Notes: generated by a model from the sequence alone, not told the origin. A stretch of 64,000 nucleotides of DNA from Collinsella sp944321445 (GCF_030371825.1 NZ_JAUDDM010000005.1), one strand, 5' to 3'. Counted from the stretch's first letter, positions 49,763 to 59,230 are shown. Numbers and translations are program-made.

Positions 49763-50923
49763 CTAGTACAGCTGGCCGCCGCCCAGCATGGTGCCAAACC
49801 AGCTCAGCTTGCCCGTGCTTGCGGGAACGCCGGGCTTACGGGCGCTGAACAGCTCGCCGTTGCCAATGTAGATGCCCACATGGCCCGAGAAGAACACGAC
49901 GTCGCCGTACTGCAGGTCGTCCTCGTCGGTGACGAAGCGTCCCTTGCCCTCGGCGGCAGCGTTCTTGAAGTAGTTGCGCTGCGCGCTCGAACTATGCGGC
50001 AGGTCGTAGCCCAGCTGCGCGTACACGTACATAACCAGGCCAGAGCAGTCGAAGCCTTCCTCGGGGTTCTCGCCGCCGTACAGGTACGGCGTGCCCTCGT
50101 ACTGCAGGACGATGCTCGCGACCTTCTCACCCAGGCTGGTGGAATTGTCGGGCGTGCTATCGACTGCGCCGTCGAGCTCGTCGTCCGGCTTGACCTCGGG
50201 CTTGATCTCCGGCGCGGGCTCGGGTTCCGGCTCCGGCGTGGGAGCGGGGGCCGTCTGCTCGTCAAGGTTGCCCAGCACCACGACCATCTTGGTCGCCTCG
50301 GCGCGCGTGGCGTTGCTGGTGGGGAAGAGGTTCGCGGTCGCGCCCATGATCTCGGACTCAACGGCCCACGCGACGGTCTCCTGCGCCCAGGAGCTCACCT
50401 GTGAGCCGTCCTCATAGGAATTCAGGCTGATCACATCACCCTTGGCGTCGCTGTCGCCAAACGTGCGCTCAAAATTGCCAAGCATCGTGGCGATCTCTTC
50501 GCGGGTGATCTTGTCGTTGGGGCGCACGTAACCGTTGCTGCCGTTCAGCACGCCGGTCTCTTCCGCCCAGTTGAGGACGGAGGTGTACCACACGTTGCTG
50601 GAGGCATCGGCCCACGACGTCGTGTCAACCTTGCCGTACGCGCCGTCCTCGACGCCGGCGAGGTTCATGAGCATCGACGCGACCTCAACGCGCGTGATGC
50701 TGTCGTCGGGCCTGAAGATGCGGTCGCCGTTTTCGTTGGTGCTGCCGTTGATGATGCCCTCGGTAAGTGCTTCGTCGAGGACGCCCGAGGTCTCGACCCA
50801 ATGGCCGGACGGGATGTCGACGAACGGGCTTGCCCACGCTGGAGTAGCGAGCGCGCTGCTGGCACTGAGTACGATAAGTGAAGTGGTTGCGATTGTGCCA
50901 AGTCGCTTGCGCAGAGAAGTCAT
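49763..50923 (-). CDS. Wall-anchored NlpC/P60 peptidoglycan hydrolase with SLH domains
   Basis: 386 residues: signal peptide (1-31, ending AWA), three SLH domains (~34-90, 100-150, 165-220), a Pro/Glu linker (APAPTPEPEPEPAPEIKPEVKP), then an NlpC/P60 domain (~262-386) with catalytic Cys293 (GFDCSGL) and His348 (SGHVGIYIG). It should cut peptide stems of peptidoglycan at the cell surface. Having SLH modules at the N-terminus is opposite to the surface proteins A-D. RBS GAAAGGAG lies 6 nt before the ATG. Confidence 0.95.
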   Translation of the reverse strand: MTSLRKRLGTIATTSLIVLSASSALATPAWASPFVDIPSGHWVETSGVLDEALTEGIINGSTNENGDRIFRPDDSITRVEVASMLMNLAGVEDGAYGKVDTTSWADASSNVWYTSVLNWAEETGVLNGSNGYVRPNDKITREEIATMLGNFERTFGDSDAKGDVISLNSYEDGSQVSSWAQETVAWAVESEIMGATANLFPTSNATRAEATKMVVVLGNLDEQTAPAPTPEPEPEPAPEIKPEVKPDDELDGAVDSTPDNSTSLGEKVASIVLQYEGTPYLYGGENPEEGFDCSGLVMYVYAQLGYDLPHSSSAQRNYFKNAAAEGKGRFVTDEDDLQYGDVVFFSGHVGIYIGNGELFSARKPGVPASTGKLSWFGTMLGGGQLY

Positions 50924-51092
50924 GCGGCTCCTTTCTCAAACACACAAAACTCTACCATGCGTCAACTCGCATTTTGCTTAATTCAAGGCGCTTTCACCGA
51001 TATGTGGGGCAGATGTGGGGGCGCGTGCGCGGTGCGGCGTCGTTGAATTACGTCTTATGGGGGAGAAGAAACCGCAGTTCAGACGGCAACTG

Positions 51093-51602
51093 TCAGAAAT
51101 GCGAGCGACCCGTCTGTTCCTCTTCGGCCCTATACCGCTGCGCCTCTTTCGCATACATGCGCGCGTTGGCGATGCTGTGCTCGCGCTCCTCGGCGGTGAC
51201 TGCGCGCACCACGCGCGCCGGGCTTCCCATCACCACCGAGCCGTCCGGAATCTCTTTGCCTTGCGTCACCAGTGCGCCGGCGCCTACGATGCATCCCGCA
51301 CCGATGCGCGCGCCGTTCAGGATGATAGCGCCCATGCCCACCAGCGTATCGTCGCCGATGCTGCAACCGTGGATGATCGCGCCGTGCCCCACGGTCACGT
51401 TGCGGCCGATGCACACCGGCTTGCCGAAATCGACGTGTACGACGCAGCCGTCCTGGATGTTGCTGCCTTCGCCCACAACGATGCGGTCGCAATCGCCGCG
51501 CAGCACCGCGTTGAACCACACGCTCGCGCCGCGTTCCAGCGTCACGTCGCCACGCACGATGGCGCCCTCGGCAACAAAGCAGTTCGGATCGATGGTCGGC
51601 AT
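51093..51602 (-). CDS. Gamma-carbonic anhydrase-like hexapeptide protein
   Basis: 169 residues forming a left-handed beta-helix of hexapeptide repeats (e.g. GASVWFNAVLRGD, NIQDGCVVHVD, TVGHGAIIHGC, GMGAIILNGARIG) and a C-terminal helix (TAEEREHSIANARMYAKEA). The three zinc-ligand His positions of the family are present (VHVD, GHGAIIHG). Relatives are YrdA/PaaY-type. Whether it hydrates CO2 is not known for most members. Start ATG 51602 with GAGGAGG upstream. Confidence 0.9.
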   Translation of the reverse strand: MPTIDPNCFVAEGAIVRGDVTLERGASVWFNAVLRGDCDRIVVGEGSNIQDGCVVHVDFGKPVCIGRNVTVGHGAIIHGCSIGDDTLVGMGAIILNGARIGAGCIVGAGALVTQGKEIPDGSVVMGSPARVVRAVTAEEREHSIANARMYAKEAQRYRAEEEQTGRSHF

Positions 51603-51763
51603 GGGAAACCTCCTCGGGGCTCAAACAGTACGTCCCATTGTGGCACAGCTTCTCTCGGCGAATTCATTGACACCGTATACCAAAGCTTCGTCAGCGCACG
51701 GGCGGTGCCGTGCTACGCTGTCCGAAATGTCCATTATCGAGATGGCAAAGGGTTGGAGAGTAT

Positions 51764-54700
51764 ATGAGGAGAATGGCTCGTGTGATAACGGCGGGGCTTA
51801 CGGCCCTGGCGCTGATGGCGCAGCCGGCGGCCCTCGTCGCGTTGGGTGAGGAGCAGCCGACGCCGGCGGTGGTTGCGTTGGAGGAGGAAGCCTCCGCAGC
51901 GGCAACGGAAGAAGCGGAAGACGCCGCGTCGGAGGAGGACGCCACCGCGCCCTCCGGCGACGCTGAGCTCCCCGCAGCGGAGGCAGTCGAGTCCACCGAC
52001 CTCCCGGACGAAGCGCCCGTTCCGGAAGACGCCGCGGAGTCCGACGGCGACAGCACAGATGCCGCCGCGCCCCAATCCCCGGCGCAGCAGCTCGAGGAAG
52101 ATCCCGAGGAAACCCCCGCCGACCCTGCGCGCGAGGAGCTCGACCAGCTGGCAGACCTTTACGCCGCCGCCCTTCCCGACGGCACGTACGCACTGGTGAG
52201 CGGCCTTGAGGGAGGCCGTCTTCTCTTCGCAGGCGAGGACGGCTCCGCCCAGCTCCAGCAGAACATGCCGGACGAGGATGCCCTCTGGACCGTTGCGCAC
52301 GACGCGCAGGGCTACCTCACCATCGCCCGCGCATCGGACGGCAAGGTGCTCGCCGCGGTCCTCGACGACCTCGCAACGCCCGCTGCCCCCGGCGCCCGCG
52401 TCGCGCTCTGCGACCCGGACGGCACCTGGTCGCAGCGCTGGATCGCCGTCGCGCAGGGCGAGGGCTTCGTGCTCGTCTCGGCCCTCGATGCAACGCTCGC
52501 GCTCGACGTCACCGGCGCGATGGACGCCGACGGCGCGTCCGTCCAGCTGTATACCCGCAACGACACCGCTGCCCAGACCTGGTCGTTTGCCGACCCCGAA
52601 TCCCTCGAGCAGACGTCTGAAATCGACCTGCTTGCCGCGTCGTCGCGCGATGCCCTGCCCGCGGGAACCTACTACATCGTGAGCTCGCTGGGCAGCCGCA
52701 AGGTGATCGACGTCTCGGGCGGTGCCAGCTGGGACGGCGCGAACGTTCAGCTCTATGCCTCCAACGGAACGGCGGCGCAGCAGTGGACCGTCTCGTACGA
52801 CGCGAACGGCTACGCGACCATCACCAACAAGGGCTCCGGCAAGGTGCTCGACGTCGCGGCCGGCAAGTCGAACCCCGGCACGAACGTCCAGCAGTTCTCC
52901 TCCAACGGCACGCGCGCGCAAAAATGGGTGATTGAGCCCATCGCGGGCTCGAGCAGCTTCTGCATCCATTCCGCGCTCGCCCAAAACCTCGTGCTCGACA
53001 TTTCCGCCGGTTCCTCCGCTAACGGCGCCAACGTGCAGGTTTACACGGCAAACGGCACAGCGGCGCAGTCGTTCACCTTCGTCTCCGCCGCGCCCGTGTC
53101 CGTCGATCCCTGCAGCGATATCCTGCCGGACGGTTGGTTCACCATCGCCTCCGCGGCAAACGGCTCCCATGTGTTCGACATCTCGGCCGCTTCGACGGCC
53201 GATGGCGCAAACGCCCAGCTCTACCAGGCAAACGGTACGGCAGCGCAGCTCTTCCGCTTCGAGTACCGCAACGGCTACTACCACATCGTCAACGGCCAGT
53301 CCGGCAAGGCGCTCGACGTGGACGGCGGCAGCCCGCTCCCGCCCACGAACGTGCAGCAGTGGACCATGTCTGCGACTAACGCCAACCAGCAGTTCATAGC
53401 CATCAAGAACAGCGACGGCACCTACTCTTTCGTGAACCAATCCTCCGGCCTGGCGCTCCGTGCGGGAACCGGCTCGGTCGGCAACGGGACGAATCTCGAC
53501 GCCGCGGTGCGCGACAGCTCCAAGTACCAGCGCTTTACGCTCCATGAGGAGAAGATGTCCATCGCTGACGGTCTCTACAGCATGCGACCTGCCGGCTCGA
53601 CCGCGACGGCGCTCGAGGCCTCGAGCCAGGGCACTCCCACGACGCCCACCTACCAGGGCGATGCGAGCCAGAAGTGGTTCATCGACAGCTCGGACAGCAC
53701 GCCCGGTGCCTACACCATCGAGTCGATGTCCTCGGGCCTCAAGCTCACCGCGACTTCGCAGACAGCGGTCGCTCTCCAGAAGACAACGGGCTCGGAAAAC
53801 CAGCAGTGGATCCCGCGCTTCAGCGACGGCGCGGTCTACGCGTTCGAGAATCGCGCGACGGGCACGTACCTGAGCATCGTGTCGGGCTCCGGCACGAGCG
53901 CGCGCATCGGCCTTGCGGCAAGCCCCAACGGCAGCGCCGCCCATTTCCGCCTGGACAAGGCCGAGGTTCTGGATTCGGGCACCTACACCATCCGTCTGCT
54001 CGGCGCCTCCTCGCAGGTGATCGACATCTCCGCCGGCTCCTCCGCCAACGGCGCGAACATCCAAACCTACGCGAGCAACGGCACCTCGGCGCAGATCTGG
54101 GACGTGTGGAAGCGCACCGACGGCACCTACCTCATCAAGAACGCCGCCAACGGCAAGGCGCTCGACGTCCGCAACGCGCAGGCTGCCTCCGGCACCAACG
54201 TGCAGCTGTGGCAAAAGCAGAACAACGCGGCCCAGGCCTGGCGCATCACGTTCGAGCGCGGCGTGGGCTACCGCATCGCCTCGGCTCTCAACAGCTCGCT
54301 CGTCCTCACCTCCACCGGCACGTCCAGCGGCTCCAACATCATGATTTCGTCCGATTCGGGCGCTGCTACCCAGCGCTTCACGCTGGATGCCACCGACTAC
54401 ACGCCGCCTATCCTCAACACGATTTCGTGGACGGGCGCCAAGCACTGGTCGTCGGGCCGTCAGGGCGAGGACTGGATCGCGCTCGTCATCCACATCTCGG
54501 AGTGCTCGACGCTCTCGCAGATCGACAATACCTTCTGGGGAACGCGCGAGGCCTCGGCGCACTACGGCGTGGGCAACAGCGCCATCCATCAGTACGTGAA
54601 CCTGAGCGATACCGCGTGGGCCGTGGGCAACTGGTCGTGGAACAAGCGCACGGTGTCCATCGAGCACGTGGGAACGACCTCGAACCCGCCCTCGCGCGCG

Positions 54701-54997
54701 ACGCTCGACCGCAGCGCGCAGCTCATGGCGGCGCTGGCGCGCATGAAGCAGTGGCCCGAGCTCGTGCTGGGAACGAACGCCGGTATCCATAAGTGGTACT
54801 CGGCAACGACCTGTCCTGCGTCGCTCGACGTGAAATACCTCATCTCCAAGGCAAACGAGTACATGGGCAACGGCTTCACGTATAAGAGCGTGGAGAACGG
54901 CGCGGTCAAGCCCAAGATCTCGACGCAGACCGTGCCGGGCGAGCAGCTGTCGCTGCGCGATGCCCTGGCCGGCAACGTCAACGCCCGCGGCTTCTAG
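51764..54997 (+). CDS. Secreted N-acetylmuramoyl-L-alanine amidase with many ricin-type lectin repeats
   Basis: 1077 residues. Signal peptide (1 to ~25) and an acidic/Ala stretch (~30-115) come first. About fifteen beta-trefoil units follow in several RICIN domains to ~880, recognised by recurring DVSGGASWDGANVQLYASNG / LDISAGSSANGANVQ and the QxW-like AAQQWTV or AQKWVI. The last ~190 residues are an amidase_2 domain: LVIHISE with a zinc His, TWGTREASAHYGV-like loop, SIEHVG and HKWYSATTCPAS with the second zinc site. It should bind glycans and cleave the lactyl-amide bond of peptidoglycan, its own or that of competitors. ATG 51764 has GGAGAG upstream. No SLH domain is present. Confidence 0.92.
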   Translation: MRRMARVITAGLTALALMAQPAALVALGEEQPTPAVVALEEEASAAATEEAEDAASEEDATAPSGDAELPAAEAVESTDLPDEAPVPEDAAESDGDSTDAAAPQSPAQQLEEDPEETPADPAREELDQLADLYAAALPDGTYALVSGLEGGRLLFAGEDGSAQLQQNMPDEDALWTVAHDAQGYLTIARASDGKVLAAVLDDLATPAAPGARVALCDPDGTWSQRWIAVAQGEGFVLVSALDATLALDVTGAMDADGASVQLYTRNDTAAQTWSFADPESLEQTSEIDLLAASSRDALPAGTYYIVSSLGSRKVIDVSGGASWDGANVQLYASNGTAAQQWTVSYDANGYATITNKGSGKVLDVAAGKSNPGTNVQQFSSNGTRAQKWVIEPIAGSSSFCIHSALAQNLVLDISAGSSANGANVQVYTANGTAAQSFTFVSAAPVSVDPCSDILPDGWFTIASAANGSHVFDISAASTADGANAQLYQANGTAAQLFRFEYRNGYYHIVNGQSGKALDVDGGSPLPPTNVQQWTMSATNANQQFIAIKNSDGTYSFVNQSSGLALRAGTGSVGNGTNLDAAVRDSSKYQRFTLHEEKMSIADGLYSMRPAGSTATALEASSQGTPTTPTYQGDASQKWFIDSSDSTPGAYTIESMSSGLKLTATSQTAVALQKTTGSENQQWIPRFSDGAVYAFENRATGTYLSIVSGSGTSARIGLAASPNGSAAHFRLDKAEVLDSGTYTIRLLGASSQVIDISAGSSANGANIQTYASNGTSAQIWDVWKRTDGTYLIKNAANGKALDVRNAQAASGTNVQLWQKQNNAAQAWRITFERGVGYRIASALNSSLVLTSTGTSSGSNIMISSDSGAATQRFTLDATDYTPPILNTISWTGAKHWSSGRQGEDWIALVIHISECSTLSQIDNTFWGTREASAHYGVGNSAIHQYVNLSDTAWAVGNWSWNKRTVSIEHVGTTSNPPSRATLDRSAQLMAALARMKQWPELVLGTNAGIHKWYSATTCPASLDVKYLISKANEYMGNGFTYKSVENGAVKPKISTQTVPGEQLSLRDALAGNVNARGF

Positions 54998-55027
54998 GGA
55001 AGCGCCCGTATAAGCAACCCGTTTTCT

Positions 55028-55069
55028 GTCGGCCCCGTCCGGAATATGCATATTCCGGACGGGGCCGAC
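55028..55069. repeat. 42-bp perfect palindrome
   Basis: GTCGGCCCCGTCCGGAATATG meets its complement at ATG|CAT without a loop, 30 bp past the amidase stop. It may serve as its terminator but lacks a T run. Confidence 0.9.
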
Positions 55070-55100
55070 GGCGTTTCCGCGGAATCGTTCTGCCGAGGCG

Positions 55101-55124
55101 TTCCAGAATATATATATTCTGGAA
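55101..55124. repeat. 24-bp perfect palindrome
   Basis: TTCCAGAATATA and its complement, 31 bp after the 42-bp palindrome. It shares the GGAATAT/ATATTCC theme. It lies upstream of the C1 peptidase gene and could be an operator. Confidence 0.85.
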
Positions 55125-55284
55125 ACGGTCGAGCGCCTACAGAGCCTCAATGAACGTCCATTCGCGCCAAATCGCCCCCATCCGCCCCCATACGCACAGC
55201 TCCGGCCCATCGCCATGCATACTGGAACCAATGCGCTTAATTGCGCGGCATCGGGGAAGGTGCCTGCAAAAGAAAGGGGTTCCC

Positions 55285-57060
55285 ATGGGTGTAAACAACA
55301 GCAGCTGGCGCAACTGCACGAAGACGCTTATCCTCCGCGGCGCGCTCTCGCTTGGCATCGCGACGGCGGCTTTCGGTATGGCGGCGGTTCCCGCGCTTGC
55401 CCTCGAAGCGAGCGAGATCGGCAGTGCCAAAGCATATTCCGCGTACAACTTCGCGTCCGAGGACGATGTCATTCGCCTGCAGACGGCCTCCAAGGTTCTG
55501 CCCGCGCAGTACGACCTGCGCGACAAGGGCGTCGTGACGCCGGTCAAGTTCCAGAACCCCTGGGGCACTTGCTGGGGCTTCTCGGCCATCGCGGCCAGCG
55601 AGACGAGCATGCTCTCCGAGATGGGCCAAACCTACGCCGAGACCAGCATGGACTACTCCGAGCGCCAGCTCGCCTACTTCGCCGCGAAGCACCTGTCGCT
55701 TGGCGAGGAGGGCGACTCCTACAACAACCAGGCTGGCGAGGGCGTTTACAACGCGCTGACCGAGACCGATTGCATCGAAGACCCGGAGACTGCCGAGGGC
55801 CTGCTCGGCTATCCGCTCGAGAACGCTCTCTTCAACCAGGGTGGCCTGCCGTCCTATGCGACCTCGGTCTTCTCCGACGGCATCGGCCCGCTGCCGGAGT
55901 CCATGGCGCCCTATCAGAACGACGAGGGCCAGCTCGAGTGGAATAAAGCGTACTGGTCTCCCTACGGCACGTGGTCACTGTCCGAGGAACTGCGCGCCAA
56001 GTCGGCGGCTGCGCTCGAGGAGTCGTTCGTCCTGCCCACGCCGGCGACCTTCGACGAGAACGGTGACTACGTGTATAACGAGTTCGCGACGGCCGCCATG
56101 AAGGAGCAGGCCTACCAGGGCCGCGCCCTGTCGATTGCGTTCTGCGCGGACGAATCGATGCCTGGCCAGGTTTCCGAAAACGCCTACATGAATCCCGACA
56201 CGTGGTCGCACTACACCTATGAGCCGGAGTCGGCTAACCATGCTGTGACCATCGTGGGCTGGGACGACGACTATCCCAAGGAGAACTTCAACGCCGAGCA
56301 CCAGCCGCCGGCCGACGGCGCCTGGATCGTCAAGAACAGCTGGGGCGCCGCGAGCAACGAGTTCCCTAATCAGAATGCTTGGGGCAACGAAGGCTACTTC
56401 TACCTTTCGTATTACGACCAGACGATCGTTATCGTCGAGGCCTTCGGCTACGATATCGACGGTCGCGAGACCGACAAGAACGGTGAGTTCATCGCCAACC
56501 AGTACGACTACATGACCATCGATTACTCCACGTGCGAAGCGTATGACGACCGCGCGAGCACGGCGAACGTCTTCGTTGCCGAGGACGCTCAGGAGCTCAC
56601 GAGCCTGTCCTGCGAGACCTCCCAGCCGGGCACGACGGTGACCTACGAGGTCTACCGCCTGGTAGAGGGCGAGGGCCCGGCCGACGGCGAGCTCGTGACC
56701 AAGATCGAGGAGACCTACGAGTACGGCGGCTACCATCTGGTGAGCATTCCCGAGGCCGACCGCGCGAAGGCGCGCTTCGCCAAGGGCGAGCAGTTCTGCG
56801 CCGTCATCGCCAACGCGGCGGGCGCCGGGCTCGAGGGGCAGGACGAGTCCGTCCTCGGCGCGTACGGCGATGCCGCGGGCGTCTCCGCTTGGGCGCGGCC
56901 GGCCGTGGCATGGGCCGTGGAGAGCGGCGTCATCAGCGGCGTCGAGCAGGCGGACGGCAGCCGCACCCTGGACGCGGGCCGCGCCCTCACCCGCGCCGAG
57001 ATGGCGGCCATGATGGTCAACGCCGTCGACGCCGGCGTGCTCGCGCTGGCGCAGGAGTAG
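55285..57060 (+). CDS. Secreted papain-like (C1) cysteine protease with a C-terminal SLH module
   Basis: 591 residues: signal peptide (~1-40, AVPALA), C1 peptidase domain (~70-440) with Cys96 (NPWGTCWGFSA), His319 (NHAVTIVGW) and Asn351 (VKNSWGA) plus the oxyanion Gln90 (KFQNP). A beta-rich lectin-like part follows (~450-545), then one recognisable SLH module at the end (WARPAVAWAVESGVISG). One SLH is fewer than the usual three, so wall binding may be weak or shared with partners. No clear propeptide is seen. The ATG at 55285 follows AAAGGGG and starts the signal peptide; the longer frame crosses the palindrome region. Confidence 0.9.
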   Translation: MGVNNSSWRNCTKTLILRGALSLGIATAAFGMAAVPALALEASEIGSAKAYSAYNFASEDDVIRLQTASKVLPAQYDLRDKGVVTPVKFQNPWGTCWGFSAIAASETSMLSEMGQTYAETSMDYSERQLAYFAAKHLSLGEEGDSYNNQAGEGVYNALTETDCIEDPETAEGLLGYPLENALFNQGGLPSYATSVFSDGIGPLPESMAPYQNDEGQLEWNKAYWSPYGTWSLSEELRAKSAAALEESFVLPTPATFDENGDYVYNEFATAAMKEQAYQGRALSIAFCADESMPGQVSENAYMNPDTWSHYTYEPESANHAVTIVGWDDDYPKENFNAEHQPPADGAWIVKNSWGAASNEFPNQNAWGNEGYFYLSYYDQTIVIVEAFGYDIDGRETDKNGEFIANQYDYMTIDYSTCEAYDDRASTANVFVAEDAQELTSLSCETSQPGTTVTYEVYRLVEGEGPADGELVTKIEETYEYGGYHLVSIPEADRAKARFAKGEQFCAVIANAAGAGLEGQDESVLGAYGDAAGVSAWARPAVAWAVESGVISGVEQADGSRTLDAGRALTRAEMAAMMVNAVDAGVLALAQE

Positions 57061-57173
57061 GCGCGGGCGAGGCAAGCATCAAAGCGCCAAGCGAAAACTG
57101 AAGCGGCCGGGATGGAAGCCATCGCCTCCATCCCGGCCGCTTGTCGTGCCGGAGTATGCCCGGGCGGGCGTAG

Positions 57174-58145
57174 TTACTTCCACATGCCCTTGCGCTTGAA
57201 CATATACGCCGCCGCCACGCAGGCAACGACCGCCAGCGCCGCCGGGAAGAGCCAGCTGTCCAGCAGCGGCACGCCGTCGAACGGCAGGTCGACGTTCATG
57301 CCGTAGAAACCGAAGATGATGTTGGGAATCGCCATCACGATGGTGATGACGGTGAGCACCTTCATGACGATGTTCAGGTTGTTCGAGATCACGCTCGCGT
57401 ACGCGTCCATGGTGCCCGAAAGAATGTTGCTGTAGATGTTGCACATCTCCTGAGCCTGGTGTACCTCGATCATGACGTCTTCCATGAGGTCCTGATCTTC
57501 CTCGTAGAGCGCGATGATGTGCCCGTGCATGATCTTGTTGAGCGTGACTTCGGCCGACTTGAGCGAGGTCGAGAACTGCACGAGCGATTTTTCGAGCGAA
57601 AGCATCTGCAGCAGCTCCTCGTTGCGCATGGAGCCGTACAGACGCGCCTCGGTTTTGTTGGTAAGCCGCTCGATGCGCCGCAGGCACACGAGGTAGCTTT
57701 GCGAGATGCGCAGCAGCATCTGCAGCAAAAAGCGCGTGCGCATGCGGGTGTTCATCTGGCGCACGGCGCCCGACGCCATGTCCTGCACAATGGGGCTTTC
57801 CTGCAGGCTCACCGTGACGATGATGTTGCGGTTGCGCAGGAAGATGGTTGAGATGGGCATCGTGGTGTACTGCAGCATCGAGGGGTCCTGCATGTCCTCG
57901 ACATCCTCGGCACTGGGGTAGTCCACGATGACGAGGGTCTGGTTGACGTCCTCGTCGTAGTCTATGTGCGAGATCTCCTCTTCGTCGAGGGCCGAGCGCA
58001 CGAATTCGGGGACGATGCCCACTTCGTGTTCGAGCCACGCCGCCTCCTCAGGCGTCGGCTTGACCACGTTGACCCAGCAACCCGGCTCCGGCGTATCGAT
58101 CTTGGTGGTGACCCCATCGAGTCCGGTCATGAAGCATTCGACCAT
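57174..58145 (-). CDS. corA: CorA-type magnesium/divalent-cation transporter
   Basis: 323 residues: a large N-terminal cytosolic domain with long helices, then two C-terminal transmembrane helices. The GMN signature is present in FYGMNVDLPFDG after the first helix, and the basic tail MFKRKGMWK ends the protein. It forms a pentameric channel. The ATG at 58145 has AAAGGGGGC upstream; an upstream in-frame start is not supported. Confidence 0.93.
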   Translation of the reverse strand: MVECFMTGLDGVTTKIDTPEPGCWVNVVKPTPEEAAWLEHEVGIVPEFVRSALDEEEISHIDYDEDVNQTLVIVDYPSAEDVEDMQDPSMLQYTTMPISTIFLRNRNIIVTVSLQESPIVQDMASGAVRQMNTRMRTRFLLQMLLRISQSYLVCLRRIERLTNKTEARLYGSMRNEELLQMLSLEKSLVQFSTSLKSAEVTLNKIMHGHIIALYEEDQDLMEDVMIEVHQAQEMCNIYSNILSGTMDAYASVISNNLNIVMKVLTVITIVMAIPNIIFGFYGMNVDLPFDGVPLLDSWLFPAALAVVACVAAAYMFKRKGMWK

Positions 58146-58272
58146 GATGCCCCCTTTCGTTGTGCGCGAACGGCCGCGCCCACGATACCGCAAGGGTGCG
58201 CGCGCCGGTCGCAGGGCACGCAACTATCAAGAAGACCTTACGCGTCCTCCACAGCCGCATCACCGCCGCCGC

Positions 58273-58370
58273 GCCAATTGGGGGCGAGTGGGAAAAAGGG
58301 GACAGGCACTTATTTCCCACCGGTGGGAAATAAGTGCCTGTCCCCTTTTTCCCACTCGCCCCCAATTGGC
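58273..58370. repeat. 98-bp perfect palindrome
   Basis: Two 49-bp arms meet at CCACC|GGTGG. The central 66 bp are the same as 35308-35373; the outer 16 bp of each arm (GCCAATTGGGGGCGAG and complement) are specific. It ends 4 bp before the larE stop codon, between corA and larE. Confidence 0.95.
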
Positions 58371-58373
58371 GAT

Positions 58374-59201
58374 TCACGCGCGCATGCTCGTGGCGCCGTG
58401 GATGTAGGGGAGGGCAATCGGTTCCACCTGGGTGGGGCCGAGTTCCTGCAGCGTCGCCAGGATGTGAGCGGGAAGCGCCACGCCGCAGCTTCGCTCGTCC
58501 TGTCCGCCTGCGGCGCGCAGGCGGTCCAGATCCTGCGGGGAGGCCGTGACCTGCGCCACGCCCGCAGCCAGGCGCACGCGCACCTGTTCCAGCCCCATTT
58601 CATGCAAATAGTCCTCGCAGGCGCGCACGCAGGCGAGTTTTTCTGCGCTGAGCGCCTCGTCGCAGGGAATGCGCGTTGCCAGGCACGCTCCGGCAGGCAG
58701 GCTCCAAACCTCGTAGCCCCAAGCACGCAGCAGCTCGCGCTGCTCGGCTTTGGAAAACCCCGCCTCCATGAGCGGGGAGCGCACGCCCAGCTCCGAAAGC
58801 GCGCGCATGCCGGGGCGGTAATCGCCCTCGTCGTCGGCGTTGCTGCCGTCGACTACAACGTCGCAGCCGCGTTGGCGCGCCGCCTCGATAATCCGGGCGA
58901 ACCCGGCGCGTTTGCAGTGGTAGCAGCGGTCGGCCGGGTTGGCGGCAACGCGCGGCTCGGCAAGCGCATCGAAGGGAAGGGAGATCACGGGCAGCCCAAA
59001 CGATGCCGCCGCCTGCTCGAACGACGCGCGCTCCGGCGTTGCGGCTAGCGGTGTTTCCAAGTGGAACAACATGGCGCGCTCCGGCAGCGCGCGTGCGCAC
59101 ACGGCGGCCAAAAATGTGCTGTCGACGCCGCCGGAGTATCCCACGCCGACGGTCCCCATCGCATCCAAGATGTCTTCGAGTACGGCGAGCTTGTGCTTCA
59201 T
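58374..59201 (-). CDS. larE: LarE-type sulfur transferase for the nickel-pincer nucleotide
   Basis: 275 residues of the PP-loop family. The ATP loop is SGGVDS (23-28). A Cys-X-X-Cys pair lies at 93-96 (RCYHCK), and Cys173 in GACLATR matches the sulfur-donating position of lactate-racemase LarE. DGSNADD is also typical. LarE adds sulfur to the pyridinium precursor of the LarA cofactor, so it pairs with the LarA gene at 47171. The three cysteines would also fit relatives that carry an iron-sulfur cluster and are not used up each cycle; this cannot be decided here. Start ATG 59201 with AAGGA upstream. Confidence 0.88.
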   Translation of the reverse strand: MKHKLAVLEDILDAMGTVGVGYSGGVDSTFLAAVCARALPERAMLFHLETPLAATPERASFEQAAASFGLPVISLPFDALAEPRVAANPADRCYHCKRAGFARIIEAARQRGCDVVVDGSNADDEGDYRPGMRALSELGVRSPLMEAGFSKAEQRELLRAWGYEVWSLPAGACLATRIPCDEALSAEKLACVRACEDYLHEMGLEQVRVRLAAGVAQVTASPQDLDRLRAAGGQDERSCGVALPAHILATLQELGPTQVEPIALPYIHGATSMRA

Positions 59202-59230
59202 GCGGTGTCCTTCCTGCGCAACGCCTAGCA

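Noticed and set aside
51734..55231. A 1165-codon open frame on the minus strand opposite the amidase gene
   Set aside because: It mirrors codon bias of the real gene, has no domain, no ribosome site and Arg/Gly/Val-rich composition.
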